Source: Desulfovibrio sp. JC010 (GTDB lineage Bacteria; Desulfobacterota; Desulfovibrionia; Desulfovibrionales; Desulfovibrionaceae). From it: a DNA stretch of 64,000 nt. The stretch spans positions 310,001-374,000 of the forward strand of contig NZ_VOIQ01000001.1 in the NCBI RefSeq assembly GCF_010470675.1, in the 5' to 3' direction. The notes beneath the pieces were generated by a model. The model had not been told where the DNA came from. It did no database searches and worked only from the letters and a program-made list of their open reading frames with translations. Shown here in pieces: positions 1 through 8,635 of this stretch. The stretch's first letter is position 1. The number at the start of each line of letters is the position of its first letter. The position numbers were made by a program, and so were the translations under genes.

Positions 1-18
1 CAAAGGAAATTCATCACC

Positions 19-2703
19 ATGACTGAACAAACTGTTATCACCCGCGAATCAGCTAAAATGGCTCTGGAAGAACATAACCGCTTTCAGGAAACCGTCAGTT
101 CCAAAAAATATCAGATCCGCGATCCCAAAGGGCGGTTGCAGGAGCATTCATTTACCGACGTCAAACACAGACTCTGCCGGGAATTTCTAAAGCAGTCCCA
201 ATTCGATAAGAACGAAAATGAACAGGTCTGCGAGCTGCTTCAGTCCGGTCGTTTCATCCCCGCAGGCTCCATACTTTCCGGGCTGGGAAATGATTATGCA
301 AAATGCTCGCTCAGCAACTGCTATCTGGCCAAGATTGAATCCGATTCCCTTGAAGGCATCTTCGAAGCCCAGAAAAAACTGGCCCGCACATACTCCTACC
401 GGGGCGGCAGCGGCATCGACATCACCATCCTGCGTCCTTCCGGGGACCCGGTGAACAATGCTGCGGTGACCTCCTCCGGGGCAGTAAGCTTCATGCCCCT
501 TTTCAGCGAACTGACCAACACCATCGGCCAGAACGGACGACGCGGCGCACTGATGATTTCTCTGGACATCCGCCACCCGGAAACCCGCCGTTTCATCTGG
601 TGCAAGAGCAAGCCCGAAGAAATTTTCGGCGTGGATTCCCTGACCGGAAAGGTTCAGGATGTATTCGGTGCCAACATCAGCCTTAAAGTCACTGATGAAT
701 TCATGCAGGCAGTGGAAGAAGACAGGGACTGGACCTTCACTTTCCCCGACAGATTCAAAATCAGCGGTAAAATCTGTGATGAATCCACCCTGCAACTGCT
801 GCCGGAAATATACGAAGCACTGAATCCGCAGGTAAATGACCGGATCGAAGCCGAGATTCTCTATAAAGTCACCGCCGTTGATCCGAAAAAGCACCAGATC
901 AAGGTTCAGCCCGACCTTCCGGTTCATGACGGCAGTGAAACTCCTGCCGAAGGAATTCTGACCTTCTCCGTCTCCAGACGCCGCAACGAAACTTCCGACA
1001 TCTTTGATCCGGTGAAGTCCGTATACAACACCCTCTGGGACGGCGACTACAGCCGCTGGCAGGAGCTTAAACTTCCCTTCAGAAAATATGACACCGTCAA
1101 AGCCCGCGACCTACTGGAAGAGATCAGTGAATCCGCATGGAAATCAGGCGATCCGGGTATTCTTTATCAGGACACCACCCAGCGCAATACCCCCGGCACA
1201 TTCATTGATCCACTGCGGTTAAAACCCATGTCCACCAACCCCTGTGGGGAACAGGCTCTCGGCTACTGGAGCAACTGCCTGCTGGGTGCCATGGTTCTCT
1301 ACCGCTACGTGGTCAATCCCTTCACCAAAGAAGCGCGTTTCGACAGCGATCTTTTCCACCATGACCTGACCCGGACCATGGCCTTCATGGACACCATGTC
1401 CGACCTGAACCAGAACAAGCACCCCCTGCAGAAGCACCGCGACGCCGACAAATACGGCAAACGCATCGGTATCGAATTCACCGGACTGGGTGATATGCTG
1501 GCCATGCTTGGCATGCGCTACGGCAGCGATGAGTCCATTGCTTTCATCAAAGAAATCATGCGCGACAAGGCCGTCACCGAAATCTCGGTCAGCGCGGATA
1601 TTGCCGAGCGTTTCGGTGAAGTTGAAGCTTTGAAGGATAAGGATGCCCGCAAGCGTTTTCTGGACTGCCCGTACATCACCAATCTCGGACTGCCCAAAAA
1701 GCTGCAGCAGAAAATCCTGAAAACCGGACTGCGCCATACCGCCTTCAATACTGTCGGTCCCTCCGGTTCCATTTCCATAATGTCCGATAACTGCACTTCG
1801 GGCATCGAACCTGTTTTCATGTTCAGCTATGCCCGTGAAACAAGGCTCGAAGCAGGCAAGGTCTTCGAATTCATCCACATGCCTCCGCTGAAATGGATGC
1901 TTGAAACCAATCAGGAGCATCTCTTCGGCAAATACACCGCCCAGCAGCTCAAGGAAAAACTGAATTACGTACAGGCTGATGAACTGGACTACATGGACCG
2001 CATCCGCATGCAGGCCGCAATCCAGCAGTACACCGACAGTTCCATTTCCTCGACCATCAACCTCGCTGAGGAAACACCCCAGGAAACCATCTTCGAGATT
2101 TACCTTGAATCATGGAAAAACGGCCTCAAGGGCGTGACCGTATTCCGCAACGGCTGCAAAAAAGGCGTGCTGAGCAAGAAGGAAGAGCCCAAAGAAACCG
2201 ATCCGACCATGAAGGGCCAGAATCCCACTCTGGTGGAAAGGGAGCTGGGCGATATTGAGCGGGCCGAGCGTCACCGGGTCATGTGGAAAGGGTCCAAGAT
2301 GTACATCATCGTATCGCTGGACGATTCCGGCAACCCCATTGAGATATTCGTAAAACTGCCCAAGGAAGCAGGAGTAACCGGGGACGGGTTCTACAATGAG
2401 CAGGTCTTTCAGGAGAAATACTCCCTCTGGGAAACCATCACCCGTTTGACCAGCATGCTCCTGCGCGTGGGCATGCCCATCGACCGCATCCTGACCCAGC
2501 TGGACCGCTCCAGCTACAATATCATCGACGCGGCAGCGATCATCTCCCGTATCCTGCGCCAGTACATCTCACTGGACATGGACGACCAGACCATCGTTTC
2601 CAAAGGACTCGGTGATCCCTGCCCTGAATGCGGCAAAAAAGCATACGTTCCTGAAGGCGGATGCAAGATCTGCAAGGCCTGCGGGTACACCACCTGCGGG
2701 TAA
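19..2703 (+). CDS. nrdJ: Adenosylcobalamin-dependent (class II) ribonucleotide reductase
   Basis: An 894-residue enzyme that reduces ribonucleotides to deoxyribonucleotides using a thiyl radical generated from adenosylcobalamin, so it needs no oxygen and suits an anaerobe. Visible motifs are an early active-site cysteine in LSNCYLA (about residue 100), the substrate-site motif NPCGEQALGYWSNC (about 407-420), NCTSGIEP (about 590), a TSCPD-like region (about 755-845), and a C-terminal cysteine cluster (CPECG, then CKICKACGYTTCG) typical of the redox tail of long NrdJ proteins. The start ATG has AAAGGA a few bases upstream. A strong terminator follows. Its dependence on B12 fits the cobalamin riboswitch and cbiM elsewhere in this window. 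Identification is secure. Confidence 0.95.
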   Translation: MTEQTVITRESAKMALEEHNRFQETVSSKKYQIRDPKGRLQEHSFTDVKHRLCREFLKQSQFDKNENEQVCELLQSGRFIPAGSILSGLGNDYAKCSLSNCYLAKIESDSLEGIFEAQKKLARTYSYRGGSGIDITILRPSGDPVNNAAVTSSGAVSFMPLFSELTNTIGQNGRRGALMISLDIRHPETRRFIWCKSKPEEIFGVDSLTGKVQDVFGANISLKVTDEFMQAVEEDRDWTFTFPDRFKISGKICDESTLQLLPEIYEALNPQVNDRIEAEILYKVTAVDPKKHQIKVQPDLPVHDGSETPAEGILTFSVSRRRNETSDIFDPVKSVYNTLWDGDYSRWQELKLPFRKYDTVKARDLLEEISESAWKSGDPGILYQDTTQRNTPGTFIDPLRLKPMSTNPCGEQALGYWSNCLLGAMVLYRYVVNPFTKEARFDSDLFHHDLTRTMAFMDTMSDLNQNKHPLQKHRDADKYGKRIGIEFTGLGDMLAMLGMRYGSDESIAFIKEIMRDKAVTEISVSADIAERFGEVEALKDKDARKRFLDCPYITNLGLPKKLQQKILKTGLRHTAFNTVGPSGSISIMSDNCTSGIEPVFMFSYARETRLEAGKVFEFIHMPPLKWMLETNQEHLFGKYTAQQLKEKLNYVQADELDYMDRIRMQAAIQQYTDSSISSTINLAEETPQETIFEIYLESWKNGLKGVTVFRNGCKKGVLSKKEEPKETDPTMKGQNPTLVERELGDIERAERHRVMWKGSKMYIIVSLDDSGNPIEIFVKLPKEAGVTGDGFYNEQVFQEKYSLWETITRLTSMLLRVGMPIDRILTQLDRSSYNIIDAAAIISRILRQYISLDMDDQTIVSKGLGDPCPECGKKAYVPEGGCKICKACGYTTCG

Positions 2704-2740
2704 ACTGACAGCAGCCGGAGCTTTCCGGGATAGATAATTG

Positions 2741-2770
2741 AAAAGCCGCGGCAGAAGTCGCGGCTTTTTT
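2741..2770 (+). terminator. Rho-independent terminator of nrdJ
   Basis: A 10-bp stem AAAAGCCGCG/CGCGGCTTTT with an 8-base loop, ending in a T run, lies about 38 bases after the nrdJ stop codon. It separates nrdJ from the convergent glycosyltransferase gene. Confidence 0.85.
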
Positions 2771-2800
2771 GCGTTGCGGGATAAATTTTAAATAAAGGAA

Positions 2801-3730
2801 TTAACTATAAATTTTATTATTCCAGTAGCGGACCAAAGCTTCACTTTGAGCTTCTATGGAATATTTTGCGGCCATCACACCCGCCTGCTCAACAATACCT
2901 GCAAGCTTTGGAGACCCCGAATCAAACATATCCACAGCCTTAACCAACCCGCGTGCAGCAGCAAGTACATCTCCTTCCGGGATCCACAGTCCATTAATAC
3001 TCCGGCAGTACTCTTTACCTCCGAACCCCTTGAATCCCACTGCAACGCAGCCGCTGGCCATTGCCTCCAGAGTGGGCAGGCCGAAACCTTCAAGATAAGA
3101 TGTAGAAAGGAATACTGCCGCTTCCCCTAAAATACCTGCAACCTCAGAAAGAGACATCTTGTGAATGGGAGATATCTGCACATCATCCATTTTATCAGAT
3201 ATCGAGCAGGCATGTTTAATGATAAATTCAGCCTCACTCCCCAGACGCCGGGGCATATACGCAATCATCCGCTTCTTTGCGGCAGGCTTGAAAAGAGGAT
3301 CAACAGCATTGGGAATGATCTCCGGCGACATGCCGAAATCGACCTGCAGCATCTTTGCAATATATTCGGAAGGGCAAAACACACCGGCCAAAGACAAATT
3401 ACGCCATACTTCCGGTGAAGCCCCCTGATACAGCAGAGCAAAACTCTGAACAAAGATATGAGTATTTACCCCCTTCATCCCAGCCAGCTCCGCCAACGGG
3501 GAATTTTCCGGTGCTACGAGATGGTCACCCGAACTAATCTTAACACCGTCATCCTGCCAGAGCACCGGAACATCCACACCGGCAAAGGGGTAGCGATAGC
3601 CCCGTTCATTATGAACAACATAGGCATCAAAACCATGTTCGCGTAAAATGGCTACATGATCATAAATGACCTTAACCCCGCCGGAGGGCTTTTTTATGTC
3701 GTGGGCCAAGTATAGTATTTTTGGGTTCAT
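2801..3730 (-). CDS. Glycosyltransferase, GT4-like (family 1)
   Basis: A 309-residue cytoplasmic glycosyltransferase of the GT-B fold. The N-terminus (KILYLAHDIKKPSGGVKVIYDH) resembles the acceptor-domain start of GT4 enzymes. The donor domain carries the E-x7-E motif EGFGLPTLE at residues 214-222, followed by a small-residue loop (MASGCVAVG) typical of nucleotide-sugar binding. It is somewhat shorter than the usual 350-400 residues. It stands alone here, with no other cell-wall or polysaccharide gene nearby, so donor and acceptor cannot be named. It runs convergent to nrdJ. The family call is good, the specific role unknown. Confidence 0.85.
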   Translation of the reverse strand: MNPKILYLAHDIKKPSGGVKVIYDHVAILREHGFDAYVVHNERGYRYPFAGVDVPVLWQDDGVKISSGDHLVAPENSPLAELAGMKGVNTHIFVQSFALLYQGASPEVWRNLSLAGVFCPSEYIAKMLQVDFGMSPEIIPNAVDPLFKPAAKKRMIAYMPRRLGSEAEFIIKHACSISDKMDDVQISPIHKMSLSEVAGILGEAAVFLSTSYLEGFGLPTLEAMASGCVAVGFKGFGGKEYCRSINGLWIPEGDVLAAARGLVKAVDMFDSGSPKLAGIVEQAGVMAAKYSIEAQSEALVRYWNNKIYS

Positions 3731-4342
3731 GGATTACTCTCTAAATAAAAACTTACAAGAAGAAAACCCTTGACCCAACCCCCATTCGGTGCTTATGGCT
3801 TCTCGCGTCCGTCCATATCCGGTTGTTTTGGGTCCAGAGAGACCCGAGTTTTTAATTGCAAGGGCAGTGTACCTGTTTCGTACATCGTCCTTATGTGACG
3901 ATTCCCCTGAAACCTAATTAGAAGATTGGGACCAGTTATGCAGGCAGTTCGCCTTGCTGTTTCAGGAGAAAGTACGATCTGCCTTTGTGAGTTTTTTACC
4001 CACCTTTTGTAGATCGAGATAACCGGACGGTCCCTCCAAAAATACCGGACATTTATTACGGTAGCTAAAAACCTCCCCTGCTTTTTAAGGGGCTGGTATT
4101 GCTTTGTTTTTTCACCCCATTTCCGCAAGACCGGAACATCCCCGGATCAGGCCGCCTGTGCGGTTTGCTGATTCGTGTTGCTGTACTTTTGCCAGTGATA
4201 AAAAACGACCCGATTTAATAAATCCGGCCCAGCTGAAACGGGAATTAACACGCGTCCGGCATAATGCTGCGCACGCGACTAATGTTCTTTACCCTTTTAA
4301 TAGAAATTAAATTTTCTTCCATCTTAGAGAGATAAATAAATC
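3731..4342. other. 612-bp interval without a convincing gene; rich in inverted repeats
   Basis: No good protein gene is visible. A 111-codon minus-strand frame (4128-3793) begins with TTG and lacks a ribosome binding site. Several short inverted repeats occur in series: GGGTC/GACCC (3830-3845), TGTAC/GTACA (3868-3884), ATCGTC/GACGAT (3884-3902), CCTGAAAC/GTTTCAGG (3906-3966), CGATCT/AGATCG (3975-4016) and a CCCC/GGGG pair near 4075-4095. The interval could be a structured RNA, a long leader of the downstream RNA helicase gene, or a decayed insertion. I cannot match it to a known RNA family. Confidence 0.4.
3770..3798 (+). promoter_or_regulatory. Possible sigma70-type promoter into the structured interval
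   Basis: TTGACC and TTATGG are separated by 17 bases. The -35 box is good and the -10 box poor. If real, it would start a transcript near 3805 that runs through the inverted-repeat region toward the helicase gene. Confidence 0.3.
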
Positions 4343-5911
4343 ATGGAAAAATTCAAAAATCTCGGCCTTTCCGATGTCATTATTGAAGCACTTGAAAAAA
4401 AAGGCTTCACCGAACCCACCCCTATTCAGGAAAAGACCATTCCCATGCTTCTTTCCGGCGAAAAGGACATCGTAGGTCAGGCCCAGACCGGAACAGGTAA
4501 GACTGCTGCATTCGGTCTGCCTATCATTGAAAATGTCCGCGAAGGTGCCAAGCACGTTCAGGCCATCATCCTTACTCCCACCCGTGAACTTGCTGTGCAG
4601 GTTGCGGACGAACTTATGTCCTTTCGCGGTAAGCGCAAAGTTTTCGTGGCTACCGTATACGGCGGCCAGCCCATGCTTCCGCAGCTGAAGGCTCTCAAGC
4701 GCGGTGCTGATATCGTTGTCGGAACTCCCGGCCGTGTGCTCGACCACATCCGCCGCAAGACCCTTGACCTTTCCCAGATCAACAATTTCGTACTCGATGA
4801 AGCTGACGAAATGTGCAACATGGGCTTCCTTGAGGAAGTTTCCGAGATCATGGAAAATGCAGGCGAAGACCGCCGCACCCTGCTCTTTTCCGCTACCATG
4901 CCCCGCGAAGTAATGAACATCGCCAAGAAATTCATGGGCGATTACGATGTGATTGCAGTTAAGCGCGAAAAAGACGAAGCACAGCTGACCGAACTCATCT
5001 TTCACGAAGTTAACGAGCGTGACCGCTTTGAAGCACTCTGCCGTGTTGTTGATGCCCAGCCTGAATTTTACGGTCTGGTATTCTGCCGCACCCGTGCCGA
5101 TGCCGACCGCGTGGCCGGAACCCTTGCCGAGCGCGGCTACCCTGCCGAGCCCATCCACGGAGATCTTTCTCAGGCCCGCCGCGAAGACATCCTCATGCGT
5201 TTCCGCAAACGCCGCTGTAAAATTCTCGTGGCTACCGACGTTGCCGCACGCGGTATTGACGTGCCGGACCTCTCCCACGTTGTAAACTTCGCCCTGCCGC
5301 AGGACCCGCAGAGCTTTGTGCACCGCGTCGGCCGTACCGGTCGCGCAGGTAAAAAAGGCGTGGCTGTAACCCTGATTTCCCCCCGTGAATTCGGCAAGCT
5401 GCGCTACATCACCAAAATCACCAAGCTCAAGGTGGATAAAAAGCCCCTGCCGACCATCGATCAGGTCATTGATGTCAAAAAATCCCGCATGGGTGCTGAA
5501 CTCAGCGATATCGTTGAAGCAGGCAAGCATCTTTCCTACCTCGACCTGGCCCACGAGCTGCTCGAAGGCGTTGACCCGGTGGAAGCCGTTGCCGCACTGC
5601 TCAAGCATTCACAGGGCAGCGTTCTGGATAAACGCAGCTACCGCAAAATCGAAGAATGCGGCCCCGGCTCCAACGGTCCCCGCGGCCGGGTACGTTTCAC
5701 CGCCGGTGTAGGCCGCTCCCACGGCATGACCCCGCGTAAACTGGTGGACATGATCTGCCGCCGCGCACGTATCAATCCCGTACGCATCCAGCACGTGAAG
5801 ATTCAGGGACGCCAGTCCACCTTCACCGTGCCTGCAGGTGATTCCGATAACGTCATGCGCGCAGTGAACAGAGCTTCCCAGAACGAAAGACCTTTGCTTA
5901 GAAGAGGTTAA
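4343..5911 (+). CDS. deaD: DEAD-box ATP-dependent RNA helicase
   Basis: A 522-residue RNA helicase that unwinds structured RNA, probably in ribosome assembly or mRNA turnover. The motifs run in order: Q motif (PTPIQEKTIP), motif I AQTGTGKT (about 48-55), PTRELA, TPGR, motif II LDEADEM (about 150), SAT, and motif VI HRVGRTGRAG (about 326). The C-terminal about 75 residues (from RVRFTAGVGRSHG) look like a DbpA-type RNA-binding domain, as in DeaD/CsdA proteins. The ribosome binding site is weak (AGAGAG). The upstream 600 bp is free of genes and rich in inverted repeats, so the gene may have a long regulatory leader; that is inference. A terminator hairpin and a repeat element follow. CsdA-like, but the exact orthology is uncertain. 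Confidence 0.93.
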   Translation: MEKFKNLGLSDVIIEALEKKGFTEPTPIQEKTIPMLLSGEKDIVGQAQTGTGKTAAFGLPIIENVREGAKHVQAIILTPTRELAVQVADELMSFRGKRKVFVATVYGGQPMLPQLKALKRGADIVVGTPGRVLDHIRRKTLDLSQINNFVLDEADEMCNMGFLEEVSEIMENAGEDRRTLLFSATMPREVMNIAKKFMGDYDVIAVKREKDEAQLTELIFHEVNERDRFEALCRVVDAQPEFYGLVFCRTRADADRVAGTLAERGYPAEPIHGDLSQARREDILMRFRKRRCKILVATDVAARGIDVPDLSHVVNFALPQDPQSFVHRVGRTGRAGKKGVAVTLISPREFGKLRYITKITKLKVDKKPLPTIDQVIDVKKSRMGAELSDIVEAGKHLSYLDLAHELLEGVDPVEAVAALLKHSQGSVLDKRSYRKIEECGPGSNGPRGRVRFTAGVGRSHGMTPRKLVDMICRRARINPVRIQHVKIQGRQSTFTVPAGDSDNVMRAVNRASQNERPLLRRG

Positions 5912-6006
5912 TGCCTCCGGCGGCCCTTCGGGGACCAAAGAACCTTTTTGAAAAAAGGTTCTCTGGACTCTCCCAAAACTTTTACTAGGGCTGCGCCGCT
6001 TCGCAT
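5911..6006 (+). repeat. Stop-codon-associated palindromic repeat, copy 1
   Basis: The element starts at the last base of the helicase stop codon with the 14-mer ATGCCTCCGGCGGC. It continues with an inverted repeat (AAAGAACCTTTTT / AAAAAGGTTCTCT) and ends with a tail like AAAACTTTTACTAGGG, then GCGCCGCTTCG. The same arrangement recurs at 19371-19436, 36862-36957 and 51979-52070. It is not a coding sequence and not a classical terminator, because no T run directly follows the hairpin. Confidence 0.8.
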
Positions 6007-6025
6007 TTAAAATTTGCCAAGATTA

Positions 6026-6064
6026 AACCCCGCGATATCTTTCGAGATATGGCGGGGTTCTTTT
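6026..6064 (+). terminator. Rho-independent terminator downstream of the helicase gene
   Basis: Stem AACCCCGC-g-ATATCT / AGATAT-g-GCGGGGTT closed by a TTCG tetraloop and followed by CTTTT. It lies just beyond repeat copy 1. Confidence 0.75.
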
Positions 6065-6087
6065 ATGGGAAAATATCTAAAGCTACA

Positions 6088-6166
6088 TGCGAAGCTTACT
6101 GAAAAGTTTTGAGGGGATGGGGTCTGGGGAAGGGGAACTTTTCCCAAAAGTTCCCCTTCCCCAGTC
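6088..6166 (-). repeat. Stop-codon-associated palindromic repeat, copy 2 (without the 14-mer)
   Basis: Reading on the minus strand, the element follows the stop codon of the octaheme gene at once. It has a 19-bp perfect stem (6124-6142 with 6146-6164, loop of 3), then ACCCCATCCC and a CAAAACTTTTC tail. The stem sequence is of the same type as in the copies at 25206 and 26884 (arms beginning CTGGGGAAGGG). The leading ATGCCTCCGGCGGC module is missing in this copy. Confidence 0.75.
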
Positions 6167-8635
6167 TTATTCTTCCAATCCCATTCCGGGATGGTGGGCT
6201 GCGTCTTCCATTTCTTCTTCGTGGCAGACTGTGCAGGTCCCGGCTGCACCCATGGGCTGTGCTTCACCCATAAATTGCAGCGCGCGCAGATTATCACGCT
6301 CATTTCCTGCCGGGAAGACCGCGTGCGCTGCGTTGTGGCAGGCCGCGCACATTATTGCGTCCATTTCATCTTTGCGGTTGCGGAAGAGACTTTCGCGACC
6401 CTCGGTCCATTCGTTGAAAGCTGAGTCCGATTCAGGATCGGCGAATTCAACATGACAGGTCAGGCAGTCGGGCTGCTGCTCGCCCGGCTGACGCGGGTTT
6501 ATCTCATCCAGATCGTAATCAACCGGAGCGATCAGCTTTATAAGCTGTCTGGCTGCGGGCTTCTGCTCTTCCCCTTTAAGCAGGGCAATAGCGTGATTCT
6601 CCATGGAGCCGTGGCAGTTCACGCATTCCATTCCGGCATCAACATGAACCCCGCGCAGACTTTCCTGCGGATGGCACATCATGCAGGCATCGTTCTCCCT
6701 ATCTGCCAGATATACGGCGTGAAAGCCGTGCAGAGCTGTGGACAGGTTCAGCTGCAACCCGCCGTCATGACAAGCCCTACAATCGATGTTCTCGCTGTTC
6801 TTGAGCCGTTTTCTGAAGTCGGTATTATTCTCCCGGTCATGCACGCTGACGATATCCGCTGCGGTCTGCGCAGAGAAACCGCCCTGTTCCGGGAAATTCC
6901 AACCGCCGCCATGGCAGTTGTTACAGCCCGGACGGGTGGAAACCGGAAGCACTATAGTTGTTGCGGCGAGAATATTTCCATCCGCATCAAGGGCCTGCAC
7001 TTCCACCGGAGGCAAGGGCTGGTATGTTTCCATGGTGTAGGGCAGGATTTCGATAGGAGCGGACTGGAAATAACCGTCTTCAGCCGCCAGTTCGAAGGTT
7101 TTATCCATGGACTGCGGTTTACAGACGATCTTCACATCTTCGGTAACGATCTCTGGCGAATCACCACGCATGATAAGCTGGGCGCGGACGATGCTGCCTT
7201 TATCGGAAACGGACATGGTCCGGTCTTTGTCGATGATCAGACGCAGCCCTTCCAGCGGCCAGGCCATAAGCACGTATTCCTGCTCCGGTTCAAAGGGAGC
7301 GGGGGCAAGTGCCGGTTCTTCCGGCGCGGCCAGTTCCGGTCCATAGCCCGGACCGACGGAATGGATGTATTCGGCCAACACACTCCGCTCCTCTGCTGTA
7401 CCGAAAAACTCAGGCATATATTTATTCATCCGCCCCATACCGGAGATGAACGCATCCAGCCCGGCGGCAGTATATTTTGCGGTGCGGGGAACAATGTCGT
7501 TCATGGGACCGTTAATGGCGTGACAGGGACCGCACTGCATCTGGTAAAGCCATGACCCTGCCCGGAGGCGGTTCTCAGCGTTGATTTCACGCAAATCCTG
7601 CGGAATCCATTTGGCAGTTTGCAGGATGGATTTTCCTTTAAGCTCTTCGGCCTGCTCCACAGTGATATTGGTGGAGTAGACCTCGCCCCAGACAACATAG
7701 GGTTTGCGGCCTGCTTCACGCATGAATTCAAATGAGCCGTAGAAAACCAGCGCAACCACAAGCATAAGCATGGCCGAACTGAAATTGACTCTGCGCGGAG
7801 CACAGACAGCCATAAACAGACCGCCGAAAAGAATCAGCGGAGCACTGTATTTGAATACTTTCAGAAAAAATGCCACCCGGTGGGATTTATGAAGCACCAG
7901 CATAGCCTGTTCCGGGGGCAGATAGCTCATGTACCAGTAGCCGGAAAATACGGTCAGCACCAATCCGGTCAGAGTCCATATTCCGCAGAACCGGACCATC
8001 ATGCAGCGCAGGCTCTGTTCCTTGATTCTTGCAGCGGTTACAAAGCCGAACAGCCCGGCCAGCATGCCGCAAAGGGCGGTACGGAAAAAGAGCGCGGGCC
8101 AGAAGGTGGGATTGAAAATGGCATCCCAGAAATTACGCGTTTCCTGCCATGGGCCGGGGGTGAGCATGAAGGAGACCACCCCGTTGATGGTCAACAGAGA
8201 AAGAAAAGCAAAAACGAAATAGAACCAGCCGATAATCAGGTGGTCGCGGCGATTCATCTTTTCCCAATAATAATAGTAGATGAGCAGGGCTATGACCTCG
8301 CCCACAAACCAGACCCATTCCGTGGCCCATGCAAAAAGAAACTCGCGCACCAGCACGAGGGTGCCCTGCGGACTGAGCAGGGCCATGGTGAACCAGAGAG
8401 CCACCCCGGACCCGCCGCCGAAAACCATGGTCAGGAGCAGGAAAAATTTGGAATGTTTTTTTACGTAATCAAGCAGTTCGTTTGATTCAGTCCTGTAGGC
8501 CAACTTCTCAGTAACGACGAGAAACAGACCGCCGCCCACGGCAAACTGGGCCACGAACACATGCAAGGTCGCAATAAGCGCGATCCAGAACCCGCCGCCG
8601 AAAGTAGTCAGATGCCAGATTGGATATTCCATCAT
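6167..8635 (-). CDS. Cytochrome bd-type subunit I fused to an octaheme c-type cytochrome region
   Basis: An 822-residue membrane protein. Residues 1-305 form a hydrophobic, multi-span domain resembling the quinol-oxidizing subunit of bd-type oxidases (conserved His near 25, GGGSGVALWF near 73-82, acidic and Trp-rich helix near 95-125). Residues 365-822 are hydrophilic and carry eight CxxCH haem c motifs, at 368, 571, 619, 651, 671, 724, 763 and 801. Its start overlaps the stop of the upstream membrane subunit by one base (TAATG), so the pair is translationally coupled. Members of the bd superfamily with fused haem c domains are known (OR-C-like groups). Here the likely role is electron exchange between the quinone pool and periplasmic c-type cytochromes, or O2 detoxification; this is inference. 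Confidence 0.85.
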   Translation of the reverse strand: MMEYPIWHLTTFGGGFWIALIATLHVFVAQFAVGGGLFLVVTEKLAYRTESNELLDYVKKHSKFFLLLTMVFGGGSGVALWFTMALLSPQGTLVLVREFLFAWATEWVWFVGEVIALLIYYYYWEKMNRRDHLIIGWFYFVFAFLSLLTINGVVSFMLTPGPWQETRNFWDAIFNPTFWPALFFRTALCGMLAGLFGFVTAARIKEQSLRCMMVRFCGIWTLTGLVLTVFSGYWYMSYLPPEQAMLVLHKSHRVAFFLKVFKYSAPLILFGGLFMAVCAPRRVNFSSAMLMLVVALVFYGSFEFMREAGRKPYVVWGEVYSTNITVEQAEELKGKSILQTAKWIPQDLREINAENRLRAGSWLYQMQCGPCHAINGPMNDIVPRTAKYTAAGLDAFISGMGRMNKYMPEFFGTAEERSVLAEYIHSVGPGYGPELAAPEEPALAPAPFEPEQEYVLMAWPLEGLRLIIDKDRTMSVSDKGSIVRAQLIMRGDSPEIVTEDVKIVCKPQSMDKTFELAAEDGYFQSAPIEILPYTMETYQPLPPVEVQALDADGNILAATTIVLPVSTRPGCNNCHGGGWNFPEQGGFSAQTAADIVSVHDRENNTDFRKRLKNSENIDCRACHDGGLQLNLSTALHGFHAVYLADRENDACMMCHPQESLRGVHVDAGMECVNCHGSMENHAIALLKGEEQKPAARQLIKLIAPVDYDLDEINPRQPGEQQPDCLTCHVEFADPESDSAFNEWTEGRESLFRNRKDEMDAIMCAACHNAAHAVFPAGNERDNLRALQFMGEAQPMGAAGTCTVCHEEEMEDAAHHPGMGLEE

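Noticed and set aside
3793-4128. A 111-codon minus-strand frame in the structured interval
   Set aside because: TTG start, no ribosome binding site and no recognisable domain. The local inverted repeats explain the region better, though I cannot exclude it fully.
4307-5608. A 433-codon open frame opposite the DEAD-box helicase
   Set aside because: Antisense shadow; all helicase motifs are on the plus strand.
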